A stretch of 64,000 nt of DNA from Neolentinus lepideus HHB14362 ss-1 (GCA_001632425.1 KV425556.1:451597-515596), one strand, 5' to 3'; positions 21,171-32,500 are shown, counted from the stretch's first letter. The notes: generated by a model from the letters alone, not told the origin. Numbers and translations are program-made.

Positions 21171-22310
21171 CAGTGGCTGCTCTCCTCTCTTTCCCTCCTC
21201 CTCGTGCTCGTCGTTCCGACTTTACTGGCCTCATTTCTTCTCTGTGTTAGTTATCTCCGTTGTGACCGCCTCTTTCCAGTGCCCCCGTCTTTGTCGCCAG
21301 ACTTTTCTCTCTCTCAAGTGCTTGCGGGCGCGTCATCGCGTGTTAATCAGGTAATCATAAACCTTGCAGGATTTACGCAGCTCTAGTAGACGTGCTATCG
21401 TCTGTAGGAGTACCGCACGAGATAGATGCAATGAAGAGAGTCCCCAGAGCAGACAGGCGATTGCGATACTAGGACCCAGAAAGCCAACAGACATCAGAAC
21501 AATTGCGCAATGAATACAAGCTCACTTAGGCGACTTGATCTCCCTCTCGACACCATCCCCCTCCACCGACGCATTATCCACAACCCTCCTCATCGCCCGC
21601 ACACGCGGAGATAAAAGTCGCTGGGCTCACCCATCCCAAACTCGGTCTGCAGCACCCGGATACACACGACCACCCGCGTCCGCCCTGCTCCACGGGATGC
21701 AGTGCGATGTAGAGGGGGGTCGACATTGATTTGATCTGGTGCGCGCAGTGAGACGGTATTAGAGCTGAGAGCCTGTTATGGTCTGCGATTCCGATGTATG
21801 CGGGATGGTGGTTGGGATTAATATGAGGTGTATCCGGGGTGGTGCGTCATATATTTGAGCTCCAAGAAGTCCCGCTCTAGATCGTTAGCGCGACTCGAAG
21901 CTACAAGCCGTTCGCTCTCTTTGTACAGAGAAGCGAAAGCCACAACGCATGTTTAAATCGTAGGCAGCGCTGCGACTCTCATGCCAGGGTCCGAGTTGAT
22001 TGTTAGCGCTAGGAGTGCCTGGTTCTCTGCGTCAGGGTGTAATTCTAGCGTTATTCATTGTCAACATCGCCCAAGATAAGTGTAAAGTTAAACCGAGTGG
22101 AATGACAGCCAGTGAATGTTACAAAGCAGACGCACATGGTGGGATGCCTTCAGTGCCGCGAATGACCGATCTCTTCTCACGACTCAACACAAAATTAAAG
22201 TGTATTTCAAGAAATGCTGATCCTCGCTATCTGCCCAATCTAATCTGACAAGCCATGTATGTTATAAGCCCTGCCGCCCCTTGGGTCTTTGCCGGCTCTC
22301 CCCTCCCGAA
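21171..22310. other. Unassigned region upstream of the phosphatase gene
   Basis: A minus-strand coding-like segment near 21540-21730 reads TRVVVCIRVLQTEFGM and, after a possible intron, RVRAMRRVVDNASVEGDGVE and a stop near 21535. I do not recognise it. Around 22070-22130 a short stretch (ATAAGTGTAAAGTT and onwards) recurs near 26265-26320. No complete gene is visible. Confidence 0.4.
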
Positions 22311-24266
22311 ATGTCCTCTGACCAGGTCCTCGGCGTTGTCCTCCTCATCAGACACGGCGACCGCCAGGGTTTCTACCAGGACCCAGACACCTACACCGCG
22401 TCGTCCACAGCCATCACGCCTCTCGGTAACGTACGTCCCCTCACATTTCTCGTGGTTGTCTGTTGAATTAATATTGTATCCCCTCCAGCAACAAGAGTAC
22501 CAGCTCGGCCAGCTCCTGCGCTCCATCTACCTCAACGACTCCTCGCCGTCCTACATCCACGGCATCTCCACCGGCCTCTTCGACCAGAACCAGGTCGCCG
22601 TCTCTGCGGACGCTGGGGGCGAGGGCGGCGTCATCGTCGACTCGGCGAACAGCTTGGTGCAGGGCTTGTTCCCCGCGACGACGAGCTACAACACCACCCT
22701 CGCAAACGGGTCTACCATCGTCGGGCCTCTGAACGGGTATCAGGTGTGTTTCCGCTTCATATTATGATTCGTGCGGTGATGGATAGAAATACGCGTAGTA
22801 CGTACCAAGTAAGTATACCAGCGTCGCAGGTGTCCCCAGCGTATCTGACACCCCGCCCAGTCCAAACCGTCGAGCCCGACAAAGACGTCTCCCTCGAAGG
22901 ATGGACAGACTGTAACGTGTGTCATACGCGATGTTGCGCCTGACCCGCGCCTGACGTATCACCCAGACCTTCAACGACGCGACCCTCGCGTTCTACAACT
23001 CCTCCCTCTTCCAAGCGGTGCAAAAATCCGCGTCGCCCTTCCTCTCGCAGCTCCCGCCCTACCTCGACGGGCGCTCCGTATCGCTCACTAACATGTGGAA
23101 CGTACGTGCTGCTTCCTCCTCCTCCTCCTCCTCCTTTCTTCCTTCCTCCTTTCTTTCTTTTTGTTTCACACAACTAATCAGACATGTGTTACCGTAGATC
23201 TTCGACTTTATGAACGTCAACTACATCCACAACGCCACCTTCGCAGCCAACCTCCCGCCGACGTTCCTCGCCCAAGCCCGCGCCCTCGCCAACTTCCACG
23301 AGTACGGCGTCTTCTCCTCGCCGCAACTCGACGGTATCGGGAACGGTGAGCCCATCCCCTTCTCCACCCCCATCCCCACCTCACACAACCTCTGACTTCA
23401 CCAACATACTCAATCGCGACTCCACACAGTGGCCATCCAAACAATGCTCCCCGGCATCCTCGCCGGCGTGCAAAACATCGCCAACGCCTCCGACCCGACC
23501 AAGCTCGTCTACACCGCGATAGCGTACAAGCCGTTCCTGTCCCTGTTCAACGTGACCGGGGTGGCGCGGACGTACCCGGAGCTCGCGGGCATCGGTGCGT
23601 GCTCTCGTCTCCTTTACTCCGCGCTGTCCTTTCCTATCTTCTCCTTTATATCATACCGCCTTGTCTTTATTCCTAATACTGACTCGAATACCGTTTGCTT
23701 TTCGTGCAGTCGACTACGCCTCCGCCGTCGCCCTCGAAATCCGCCAGCCAAGCGGGGGCGGCGCGCCCGCCGTGCGCATGAACTTCCGGAACGGCACCGA
23801 GGAGTTCGTCACGTACAACATGTTCGGGGCCGACGGGGACGTGGCGGTGCAGACGTTCGTTGATGCGTTGGCGGTCAGTCTCTTTCTGCCCCCTTTTCTC
23901 CCTTTAGTCCTCTCTCCTCTCTCCCTCTCTCCTTCCTCTCTCCCTTGCTAACCACTCATCTTCGAACAGCCCGCCGCGATCAACACCACCGCCCAATGGT
24001 GCACCGCCTGCGCCAACACCGTCGACAGGGGGTGCAGCGCGTATTTCTCCTCCCCCTCCTCGCATCAGAATATCACCCCCGTCGGCGCGGGCTTTTTGGG
24101 TGCGGGGCTCACGGGCGCGGTCACGCTCATTATGTTTGGGGTGCTGATGTGGGCGGGGGTGCTCGCTTTTGGGGGGAGGGTGAGGGTGAGGAGGAGGGGT
24201 GGGGAGAGGAGGTTGGGGAGTGGGGGTGGGGGGTGGGGAGCGTGGAGGAGTCGTCGGATGTATTAG
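22311..24266 (+). CDS. Membrane-anchored histidine acid phosphatase, complete
   Basis: Nine exons (22311-22430, 22489-22743, 22799-22808, 22861-22916, 22967-23101, 23198-23345, 23430-23594, 23710-23873, 23970-24266) give 449 residues. The catalytic motif is LLIRHGDRQGFYQDP near residue 15. In this family the His is phosphorylated during hydrolysis of phosphate esters. Other conserved parts are ITPLGNQQEYQLGQLLRSIY, FMNVNYIHNATF and AYKPFLSLFNVTGV. A Cys-rich stretch (WCTACANTVDRGCSAYF) precedes a C-terminal helix (GAVTLIMFGVLMWAGVLAF) and a basic, Gly-rich tail, which suggests a single-pass surface or vacuolar enzyme. Many N-glycosylation sites fit a luminal domain, although no classical signal peptide is visible before RHG. 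It resembles the acid-phosphatase/phosphoxylose-phosphatase branch. The third exon is only 10 nt. Confidence 0.88.
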
Positions 24267-24536
24267 GTGTATGCTATGCCGTGGGCGCTGATGTCGAACA
24301 TATCGGGGTGGAGATTGTTGCATAGGGGCCGGAATCTTTGTCCGAGGAGGTACAGGTACTATTTCAGATGAAAAAAATACAATCGGCGGATTCGAGTCCC
24401 GCATGCGTGAGGAAGGAGTTATCGTTATCAAATACGGATCCGGCGTGTAGATGGACCTTTGCCTTGTAGCCTCATGGACTCGGAAGTTCGTGACACGGTT
24501 GAAGAAACTACATAGGGAGATTGATGAGTCGTGCTT

Positions 24537-24850
24537 GGTTCGTTTTGAGGTGCTGATGTGGGTGGGGGTGTTGGCGTTCGGACTGGTGAGGAGGGGCGGA
24601 GTGCGAACGAGGCGGGGAGTGTGGAGTGGTGGGGAGTAGGATGGTGACGGTGTATTATTACTGTGATGCTTTGAATGCGATGTCGATTGGCTGCGCTGAT
24701 GTCGAACATATCGGGGTTGGAGATTTGCATATGGGCCGGATTCTTTGTCCAAGCCTTGCGACTCGGAAGTCTTGGGTGGCGACCAATTGATACAGTAGCC
24801 ATCTCAGCCTCTTTTCCTGACGATGAAAAATACAAAGTCACTGTTGCCAA
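24537..24850 (+). pseudogene. 3'-end fragment of the phosphatase gene with downstream flank
   Basis: The stretch repeats the membrane-helix codons (EVLMWVGVLAFGLVRRG) and then the 3' flank of the complete gene (GATGTCGAACATATCGGGG near 24700). It is a second, tandem copy of the last ~100 coding bases plus ~250 bp of flank, 350 bp after the first. The rest of the gene is absent. Confidence 0.75.
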
Positions 24851-24879
24851 GTCATAGAGCCAGACGATCGGCGGAAGAA

Positions 24880-25240
24880 GCGGCTTACTTTGCGAATAAT
24901 ATGAGGACGATGGAGGGAATGACACCGTAGTTGCACGCATTCATCCAGTTGCCCCAGTACCACGGCAATCGCGAGGGTATATCTTGTATTATCCCGAAAC
25001 CGATCCCGAAGAGAAATGGTGGTCGTCTAGGCGCAGCGGTGCACAGAAAGAGATTCATTGGGAGCGTCCTTTTCTGAGTTGCGACTCTGTTCTTTAACAG
25101 ACGTCGATTGGGTGACTGGATCACGAGGAGTATTATACGAGCTTGACGATTTCCGGGAACGGTTCAATCTAGCGTTTCGTGTTGTTGAGACATTAAACAA
25201 GTCGTAGAAGAGTCATGAGATGACGGAAGAGAAAAGGAGT
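24880..25240 (-). pseudogene. 5' exon fragment of the Bor1-like transporter gene
   Basis: The minus strand reads RRPPFLFGIGFGIIQDIPSR, then YWGNWMNACNYGVIPSIVLI and the same exon end (LFAK followed by GTAAGC). It matches the first exon of the complete gene (28515-28840), including upstream sequence. The N-terminal part is frameshifted and no further exons follow. Confidence 0.8.
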
Positions 25241-25274
25241 GAACCGAGTGTGGGGTCGAGAATGTATGTGGAAT

Positions 25275-25570
25275 TCTAAATCATGTATCGGGGACGTCCC
25301 CTTGGACCCATGGCAACCGCCGAATTGTGGCGCGCGCCTATATGCCGCATTAATGTGACCATCACGCATTACACAGACATTTGGCTTGCAGCATGCCGCT
25401 TATTATTTATTATTTATACGCTCGCAGTGCAGCGCTCTTTCGAACTGGTGTATATCATCCTACTAGCGCTCATTTCACTCACAAATATGTTCAAATATAC
25501 GCGCTGCGCTTGGCGGCTCATGTCCCCGGATAGACTCCGGGAATCGGCCTCCGAACCGGCCAGGAGGGCA
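25275..25570 (+). repeat. Tail part of module D next to the Bor1 fragment
   Basis: It matches 29410-29720 in the same orientation and 18720-18960 in the opposite one (landmarks: CCCCTTGGACCCA, GCCGCATTAATGTGACC, TCTTTCGAACTG). With the preceding Bor1 5' fragment it forms a direct duplicate of 28460-29720 that lacks the MITE-like element. Confidence 0.7.
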
Positions 25571-25574
25571 TACT

Positions 25575-26068
25575 TATTTACGTCGATTTACGTCGATTTA
25601 CGAGGATTTACGCGCCACGTGAGTTCCGATTTACGGTCACATGATGTCCCGCCGAAGAATTACATCTAATCGCCGCCACTGTACATAATGATCCTGGACG
25701 CTTCTTCGCCATCAACGCGTGTCGGGCCTGGCGCGCCCTTCTCAGGATACTCGGTTCCTGACCCCCAGACGCGAGAAAACGCGAGAAAACACGACCAACG
25801 CGTCGAGCAGCATCATGCTCCTCCTCGGAAATCAAATATATTTATGCTTTTCCTTGTCTATACAGCGGTGAAAATTCCCCAGACCTTGGCAACTTCAATC
25901 CCTTAACAAGTAGAACAAATACATATATTTTTAGCTCTTGCTAGCTTGGGCGGGACTTTGAAAATTCATGTTTGACTACGTGTCTCGGCCATCAACTTGC
26001 TTGACCCCGGGGTCAGGCAGGGTTGATTTACGCGTAAATCTCGTAAATTATCCCAAATATCTGTACTT
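25575..26068 (+). mobile_element. MITE-like element with ATTTACG repeats, copy 1
   Basis: About 490 bp, apparently identical by eye to the reverse complement of 28913-29402. Both ends carry subterminal repeats of ATTTACG (left: ATTTACGAGGATTTACGCG; right, reversed: ATTTACGAGATTTACGCG). ACTTA flanks the element on both sides. No transposase is encoded; the open frames at 25688-25906 plus and 25608-25835 minus are only present because the copies are identical. Size, inverted ends and lack of coding fit a nonautonomous DNA transposon. Confidence 0.75.
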
Positions 26069-26705
26069 ATCTTGGAACTGACCAAAATGGCGGCGGAGCA
26101 TGTCAGGATGACGAGGACAACGAGGACAACGACGAGGACCGCATTGCGGGAGGTAAGAGGCTCAATAAAGCAGAGGCATGACCTGGGAGGGCGCAGTATT
26201 GCCTTTTAGGGAAGCCCTACGTGATGGTGTTGTATGCAATGTCTTTAGACTTATGCGGGTCCCGATAAGTGTAAAGTTGGACTGAACAGGCGTCCAGTCA
26301 GGGAACGTTTCAAAGCAGTGACCCACCGATCGCTGCTCAGAATCAGAGTGGACGTCCTGATCAGGAAGGAGGGGGATCATGGTCGAGTGTACTAACATGA
26401 GGGAAGACCTGCGACTGTCCTCAGGGTTTGCAGACAGTGCGTACACCTCTAGGGCGTTGCCAGTAGAAGATCAAGCACTTGTGTTGAAGAGATATCAGAT
26501 GCGAGTACCACAAATGCGAGGACGTGAGAGGCCTGACGCAGGGAACCAGGCACCGCTAGCGCCACCTTCAGCGCTACAGCCTAAGTCAGATACTGACATA
26601 AGAGTCGCAGTGCCACCCATGGAATAGTGGCGCTCGCCATCTCTTGCTGATGCATCCCCCGCGAATACGAACATCTAACACACAAAGCGTGCCGTGAACT
26701 CGCAT
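26069..26705. other. Spacer between the MITE-like copy 1 and the Bor1-like gene
   Basis: It contains a GACGAGGACAAC tandem unit (26110-26140) and a segment at 26262-26330 related to 22070-22140. The end near 26560-26705 is 3' flank of the Bor1-like gene and is the part copied at 3760-3895. No gene is seen. Confidence 0.4.
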
Positions 26706-28840
26706 CTAGGATCTGTGAGTTCCCCCGACGCTCTCCATAGTCTATTCAAACACATCACTCAGTGAACGAACAACGTCGGATAAAAAAACAAGATACTCAC
26801 AAAAGGGCTCGCAGTCGGCCCATCCAACACCGCCAGCTCCTCCTGCGTAAACGGTAGCCTCGGTACCACCAACGTCCGCAACGGGACCAGCAAAAATATC
26901 AATATCGGGAACCCGATCGCAGCTTTCCACCAACCAGCTAATCAGCGCCTGCTCAATCAACTATTGACCATAAGAACAAGACCTACCGACTGTCTGCGTG
27001 ATCGCAAACGTCGCGCCAAACCCTACAAACTGCACCGCCACAAACATCATAATCCTGCTCTTCCTGACGCGGTTCAGCGGCTCGTTCTTCGGTATCAATG
27101 CGCGGTCTCTAAACAAATACAAGATCTTCTGCGTGATGCCGTTCCCCAAGAGGGCATCGAGGCCCATGTACCAGCTGCACAACGCAGCCAGCCCGTCAAT
27201 CATCAGGACACGAAGAGGGAAGAAAGCACTTACAACAGCCCCGCTAGCACGCCCCTCGGGATCAGCCCAAGCACATGCAAAAACGGCCCGCTCAGCAACA
27301 CAAGGCACAAACTGCCCTGCGCGAGGTTCGACACTCGCTGCTCCACCACACCTACGGGCACCTCGCGCACCGCCAGTGACGGATCCAGTTCGGGACTGGG
27401 CGTACGCGTTTGGTCAGGATCTTCCGGATCGTCTTTCGACTTGCGTCGCTGGCCCATCACGAGCAGAGACGTCGTGTGGATGGGCGCCTGCGGGATCAGC
27501 CCGTTGGGCGCGGGGAGCCCGAGCAAGCCCGCGATGAAGGTCGTAATACCCAGCAGGAAAAAGTCGTAGTGGAATCCCGGCGGCTTTCGCAGCGGGAACT
27601 GCGAGCCTTGCGCGATAAGGGACTGCGTTCAATTAAATTTTACGCTGTCGGCTAGTGCTAATGGGATCACTCACCGAGACGTTGTGGTCAAAGAAGAATA
27701 GCACCCACAGCACGACCCCGAACGGGAACGCGATTCCCACCCACTTGCCGTCCAGATCCCAAAACCGCACCAGCCACTCTCGCCCCCCAGCTGGCGTGAA
27801 CGCACCTCCCGTCGGCAGCGTCGCAGGGTTCGCGCTATTAAACCGCCCCCAGTACGCCATCCCGCTCGTCGCGACGAGACTGATAGGCATTCCATAGTCT
27901 GCGAAGAACCGCCGGACATGGCGGTGGAACAGTGTCGTCCTGGAGAGGCCTTGGAAGAGGAACGACGTCGCAAGCATGAGCAGCGCGAGGATGATGGACG
28001 TCAGGTACGCGGCGGGTGAGGAAGAGTGGAATTGCCGCGTGACAACTTGGACGCCGTATTGCAGGTAGACCCAGGCGACGTAGAAGCCAAAGGTGTCGCA
28101 GGAGAAGAGGGTGACGTATTTGAGGAAGTTGCAGACTGGTGCGGTTCGATGTTAGATGTGGATATTTGTAGTGGGAAGCACTCACAGTTCAGGGCTGCCG
28201 TGATCCAGTGCAGAATTGCTCCCCACAGGTACACCCATCCGACAAAGTGCAAGTAGTTCGGCGGGTTCGAGCCGCGCTGAGTAATGTCGTATATCGTCTG
28301 GTTGAGCACCGTGATCGGTCCCGTCACGCCTGCGATGCATAGCGGCTGGGCTCCGAAGATGGAGAAGATGAAGGAGGCCATGAATGACGAGAGAAGCACT
28401 TCAGAGACGCCGTACTGATTTGTGCGTTCGATGAGATCGAGAGAGAAGGCGATCCCGGGGAGGACACTGTCACCAATTCATACGAGCCAGAGAACAGCGG
28501 GATGGACGGCTTACTTTGCGAAGAAAATGAGGACAATAGAGGGAATGACACGATAGTTGTATGCATCCTTCCAGTCGCTCCAGTACCACAGCAAGCGCGA
28601 GCGTATATCTTGTACTATCCCGGAACCGATTCCGAAGAGAAATGGTGGCTGTCTAGGCGTAGAGGTGCGCTGCGGCGTACGGAAAGAGATGTCATTGAGA
28701 GCGTCCTTTTCTGAGGCACGACTCTGTTCGTTAGCGGACGTCGATTGGGTGGTTGGATCACGAGAGGTATCATAAGACTTTGACGATTTTCGGGAACGGT
28801 TCAATCTAGCGTCTCTTGTTGCTGAGATTGGGGCAGACAT
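26706..28840 (-). CDS. Bor1-like SLC4-family anion (borate/bicarbonate) transporter
   Basis: The start is at 28840 (MSAPISATRDARLNRSRKSS). Exon 1 is 28515-28840 and exon 2 28186-28466. Later exons begin near 28136, 27625, 27170, 27000 and 26930, and a short last exon (TMESVGGTHRS) stops at 26706. Family landmarks run in order: PPFLFGIGSGIVQDIRSRL, FSLDLIERTNQYGVSEVLLS, GAQPLCIAGVTGPITVLNQT, YVTLFSCDTFGFYVAWVYLQ, FFFDHNVSSLIAQG, LGLPAPNGLIPQAPIHTTSL, VEQRVSNLAQG, GVLAGLLWYMGLDALLGNGI and FTQEELAVLDGPTASPF. Yeast Bor1 exports borate at the plasma membrane, and this protein has the full set of helices for the same role. Two partial copies (3505-3895 and 24880-25240) show that this locus has been duplicated repeatedly. 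Confidence 0.88.
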
Positions 28841-28912
28841 TATACAAGTCGTAGAATCATGAGATGGCGGAACAGGAAAGAAGTGAACCGAGTTTGGGGT
28901 CGAGAAAACATA

Positions 28913-29402
28913 GTTAAGTACAGATATTTGGGATAATTTACGAGATTTACGCGTAAATCAACCCTGCCTGACCCCGGGGTCAAGCAAGTTGATGGCCGAG
29001 ACACGTAGTCAAACATGAATTTTCAAAGTCCCGCCCAAGCTAGCAAGAGCTAAAAATATATGTATTTGTTCTACTTGTTAAGGGATTGAAGTTGCCAAGG
29101 TCTGGGGAATTTTCACCGCTGTATAGACAAGGAAAAGCATAAATATATTTGATTTCCGAGGAGGAGCATGATGCTGCTCGACGCGTTGGTCGTGTTTTCT
29201 CGCGTTTTCTCGCGTCTGGGGGTCAGGAACCGAGTATCCTGAGAAGGGCGCGCCAGGCCCGACACGCGTTGATGGCGAAGAAGCGTCCAGGATCATTATG
29301 TACAGTGGCGGCGATTAGATGTAATTCTTCGGCGGGACATCATGTGACCGTAAATCGGAACTCACGTGGCGCGTAAATCCTCGTAAATCGACGTAAATCC
29401 AG
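28913..29402 (-). mobile_element. MITE-like element, copy 2, in the Bor1 promoter region
   Basis: Inverted, apparently identical copy of 25575-26068. It begins about 75 bp upstream of the Bor1-like start codon, between the gene and the tail of module D. The related junction at 24880-25570 (Bor1 5' fragment joined directly to module D tail) and the module D copy near 18950 lack it, so both act as empty sites. ACTTA occurs at both borders, consistent with a short target duplication. Confidence 0.75.
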
Positions 29403-29409
29403 CGGAATA

Positions 29410-30120
29410 AGTCATGCTTCTGAATATCTCGGACATCCCCTTGGACCCACAACTGCCGAATTGGGGCGCCTATGCCGCATTAATGTGACCGTCACGCATC
29501 ACATCATGCTTGTCTTTGAATCTGTAGCCGTCATGAGTGCTAGCCATGCAAAGCAGCGGTCTTTCGAACTGACGTCTATCATCCTACATGCGCACTTGAG
29601 TATTATGAGTTTCACAGCTTGTTTACAGCACTGGTTCTCCTGGTCAGCAGCTGCACTGCAACTGTGCATCCTCTGTCAGACCTTTTCCTCCTCGCCGTTG
29701 GCTTCTCAGTAGAGCTTCTTCAGTTTGGAGATGGCTTCCGGAGACCCCGCTCTTGACCCGATCCCGGTAGATCCTCCGAGGCTCCGATAGACAAACTCAC
29801 ATCCAAGTTATACTTCTCCAGGAAATCTGGCACTCGCTCCTCGAACTGCACATCCTCTTCATAATCCCAGTTCACGGGCTTGCAACTCTCCCAGTATGTC
29901 GCACACTCCTAGCCGAAAAGGCCCGTAACGCATCCGCTGTCATCATCAGCTACCGTGATGTGCTGCAACAAAGTCATTATGCGTAAACATGAGCCGAGTG
30001 CACAGCGCGGGCAGGTTCTGGGAGAGACTCGCGGCACGCGACTCCCTGTTGAAGTGCGCCTGGTCGTTGTATGGTCCATCATAGTGAAGCTTCCCCTGGC
30101 TGTCCTGGATGTGGATTCCT
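29410..30120 (-). repeat. Module D, copy 3 (inverted relative to copy 1)
   Basis: It carries the same peptide pieces as copy 1. The plus strand reads LAEKARNASAVIISYRDVLQ. The minus strand reads NWDYEEDVQFEERVPDFLEK and EEALLRSQRRGGKGLTEDAQ, then a stop. Separation from copy 1 is about 11 kb. Together they enclose the phosphatase and Bor1 genes in an inverted repeat. Confidence 0.65.
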
Positions 30121-31977
30121 TCACCTTTCTAAATAGCTTGCCAACCGTTGTTACATTGTAGACTAGTAGTAGTGTTATCGAATAGATTAGAATCCCTTGT
30201 AATAATACCACCCCAAACAGGCACACCTATGTCGGACACGGTATCTAGCTTATATCTCTGGACCGGTCTCTGATTTGTGTCCGATACCGTCTGTCATACT
30301 TCAGCTAGTGAGATGATGGTATCGTGCAGAGAAACCGGGAAGCAATCGACGGACGTATGATAGTTGATTAGAGCCAACATCGTGTTCTGACTGTCCTTGT
30401 CGAAGGACCAATCATCCTTACACCGGCAGATTGTACTAGTGTCCGATTGTACGGCTGTGTTGCATCCAGGCAGTGCTGTCTGTTTTGTTGGCAACAACAT
30501 AGTAATAGATGGCATCACCAGACTGTTGCTGCTCGTTTTGTTAGACGCCATGGTAGGGTTCAAGTCGTGTGATCTGAGATCTCCGAGGTTACCTCGGTAC
30601 GTTCTTGATTTCGTTCGAGTCCAGCGCACACTAGTGCTACAAGTTGGTAGATGCTGGTTAAATGGGAAAGCGAATCTTGAGGTTGCAGAGAAACCTAGGG
30701 AGATCATCGTCACGCAACTCAGGATGTTCTTTACGCAGCCGCGTCCCATGCCGCCTCCGACCGAGACCATGATGGAGTCGTCTGTGGTGGGGGAGGGGGG
30801 GGGCGTTTTTGAATTTCAGAGTGTACGCTAGAGGGCTGTCCGGGTTTCATAGGATAGTTTGGCCCTTAATCGGCTGGTGCACATTGATGATTTTGTAGCG
30901 ATATACATCAATTCGCACTAACGTGTATCAACAGGCACTGATCTGCGTTAAACGTAGACTTCAGTTTGCGTCCAGCTATCCTCCAACGATTTCAAAATGA
31001 TCGCTAGTTCGCATCAGTTCTCACTAGCATCGGTACCCCAGGTGAACGTTCAGTACCAAAACTCATACCACACCACGAATACCGGGAGGCCCAGGCAGTA
31101 TTGCTCAATATGGTATTGAGACCTCAGATAGTTAACAATCAATATGCGATGAAAACACTCGAATAACTGTCAGACTTTCTCCCAGACAGAGAAGTGTACA
31201 TGCATATTAACTTCCCGCGAGAGCTGGCCAGACTTTTGACGGGCACTCTATGGGTCTCTTATACCTGTGTTCGGAGCATGATGCCCTCCCCTTCTAGCCC
31301 TGATATCTCCGTAGACCCTGCAAGGCCGCGTACAGACGTCGCACTTTCCGGTATTCTTGAGGGCTGTCGGCAGGCAAAAAGTAACATTTGGAACGCACAG
31401 ATCATGCATTTACCTGCAGATGATTAACTTTAGAGTTCTTCAAAGCAAAATCTAGGAGTTAGAAGAGCTGAGATATGTCGGAATATATCATGATGGCGGA
31501 GGGGCTCCTCGTCGGTGCGGCCGTTCTGGCCGGTTCTGCATTAATTAAATCCGTCGAACTGTTTATTTAAATGAGTACGTCGACATCGTGAGAAGGAGGG
31601 TATCTAGTTTAGCAATATTTGCAGCCGAGATGGCCCTAATTGATTACTGTGCATATAGCATTTTGGGGACTTAGACTGCAAACAAAGATTGACGAATGTG
31701 AGTTTTCGGACTTTTATGCAAAACACTGCATTGCGCATCAACGCCTATTAATGCCCAGCCTCAGCTAGCAAGGACACTGGTCTGCACTGATTCCATATAA
31801 GACAGTTGCTTGTCTACTAAGTCGTATTTAGGAGGCGCCGTATCAAGCCTATGCACTGATGTGCATTGGTGTGCATCAGTGTAGATCTGTTTCGAAACTC
31901 GTTCTCTGATCTTTGTCCGGTACCGCCGTCATACGTGTTAATCACAGACCGGGCAGCAATGAACGTTTGAACAGTCA
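30121..31977. other. Intergenic stretch
   Basis: Apart from the module D fragment at 30690-30840, only scattered short frames are present. Near 31855-31885 short GTGCATTGGTGTGCATC repeats occur. No gene is recognised. Confidence 0.4.
30690..30840 (+). repeat. Module D, small fragment (copy 4)
   Basis: GCCTCCGACCGAGACCATGA, the following G tract and TTTCAGAGTGTACGCTAG match copy 1 at 18230-18310 in direct orientation. The flanks do not match. Confidence 0.65.
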
Positions 31978-32059
31978 CACTCGTCACTCTCGTGCCACAG
32001 ACGTATTGGTCGTGTACGTGTCTTCAGTTTATTACGCCTAAATAGAGCCCAACATATCC

Positions 32060-32500
32060 GTTATGCCGTGCAGCATTCTCTGGTACACACATAGAAGACG
32101 CGAAAATAATGTTTTCTGCATCGGTGACCGGTGTGGCTACCAGCTTGGCTGTGTTGAGGGCCATCACCAGCGTGATGGCGCCATATGCTACCTACTGGAA
32201 GACCAGCGCTTGAAACACTACAGGCACCTGAATGTGGTTCATATGGCCCACAATTTACACTCGACAGAAGAGCTCTAGGCAGTTGTAGTAGGGCGCCGAG
32301 AGCTATACTAGGTAAGTACTGGATAACACACACTTCCGGGTATCGGACAATGTCTCGATTCACTATGCCACACAGCTGTAATGGTCGCCATGAGGCCAGA
32401 TGAGACGTCAATACGTTCTTAGACAATGGCAACACCGATGTTGAGTGCGAACTCCGGCATCGGAATTCAGGAACCAAAATTTCATGTTCCTGGGCCAACG
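32060..32500 (-). other. Conserved coding-like region, unit A
   Basis: The minus strand reads EHEILVPEFRCRSSHSTSVL and then, in another frame, LVMALNTAKLVATPVTDAEN, IIFASSMCVPENAARHNGYV and a stop. Parts are kept in unit B (38060-38480) with changes that do not all preserve frame. I do not recognise a family. It could be a decayed short membrane-protein gene. Confidence 0.3.

Noticed and set aside
24385..24410. GGATTCGAGTCCC resembling a tRNA B box
   Set aside because: It lies in the repeated 3' flank of the phosphatase gene, with no A box at the right distance and no pairing arms.
25688..25906. 72-codon frame repeated exactly on the other strand at 29078-29296
   Set aside because: The two frames are identical only because they lie in identical copies of a noncoding MITE-like element. 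The peptide has no family resemblance.
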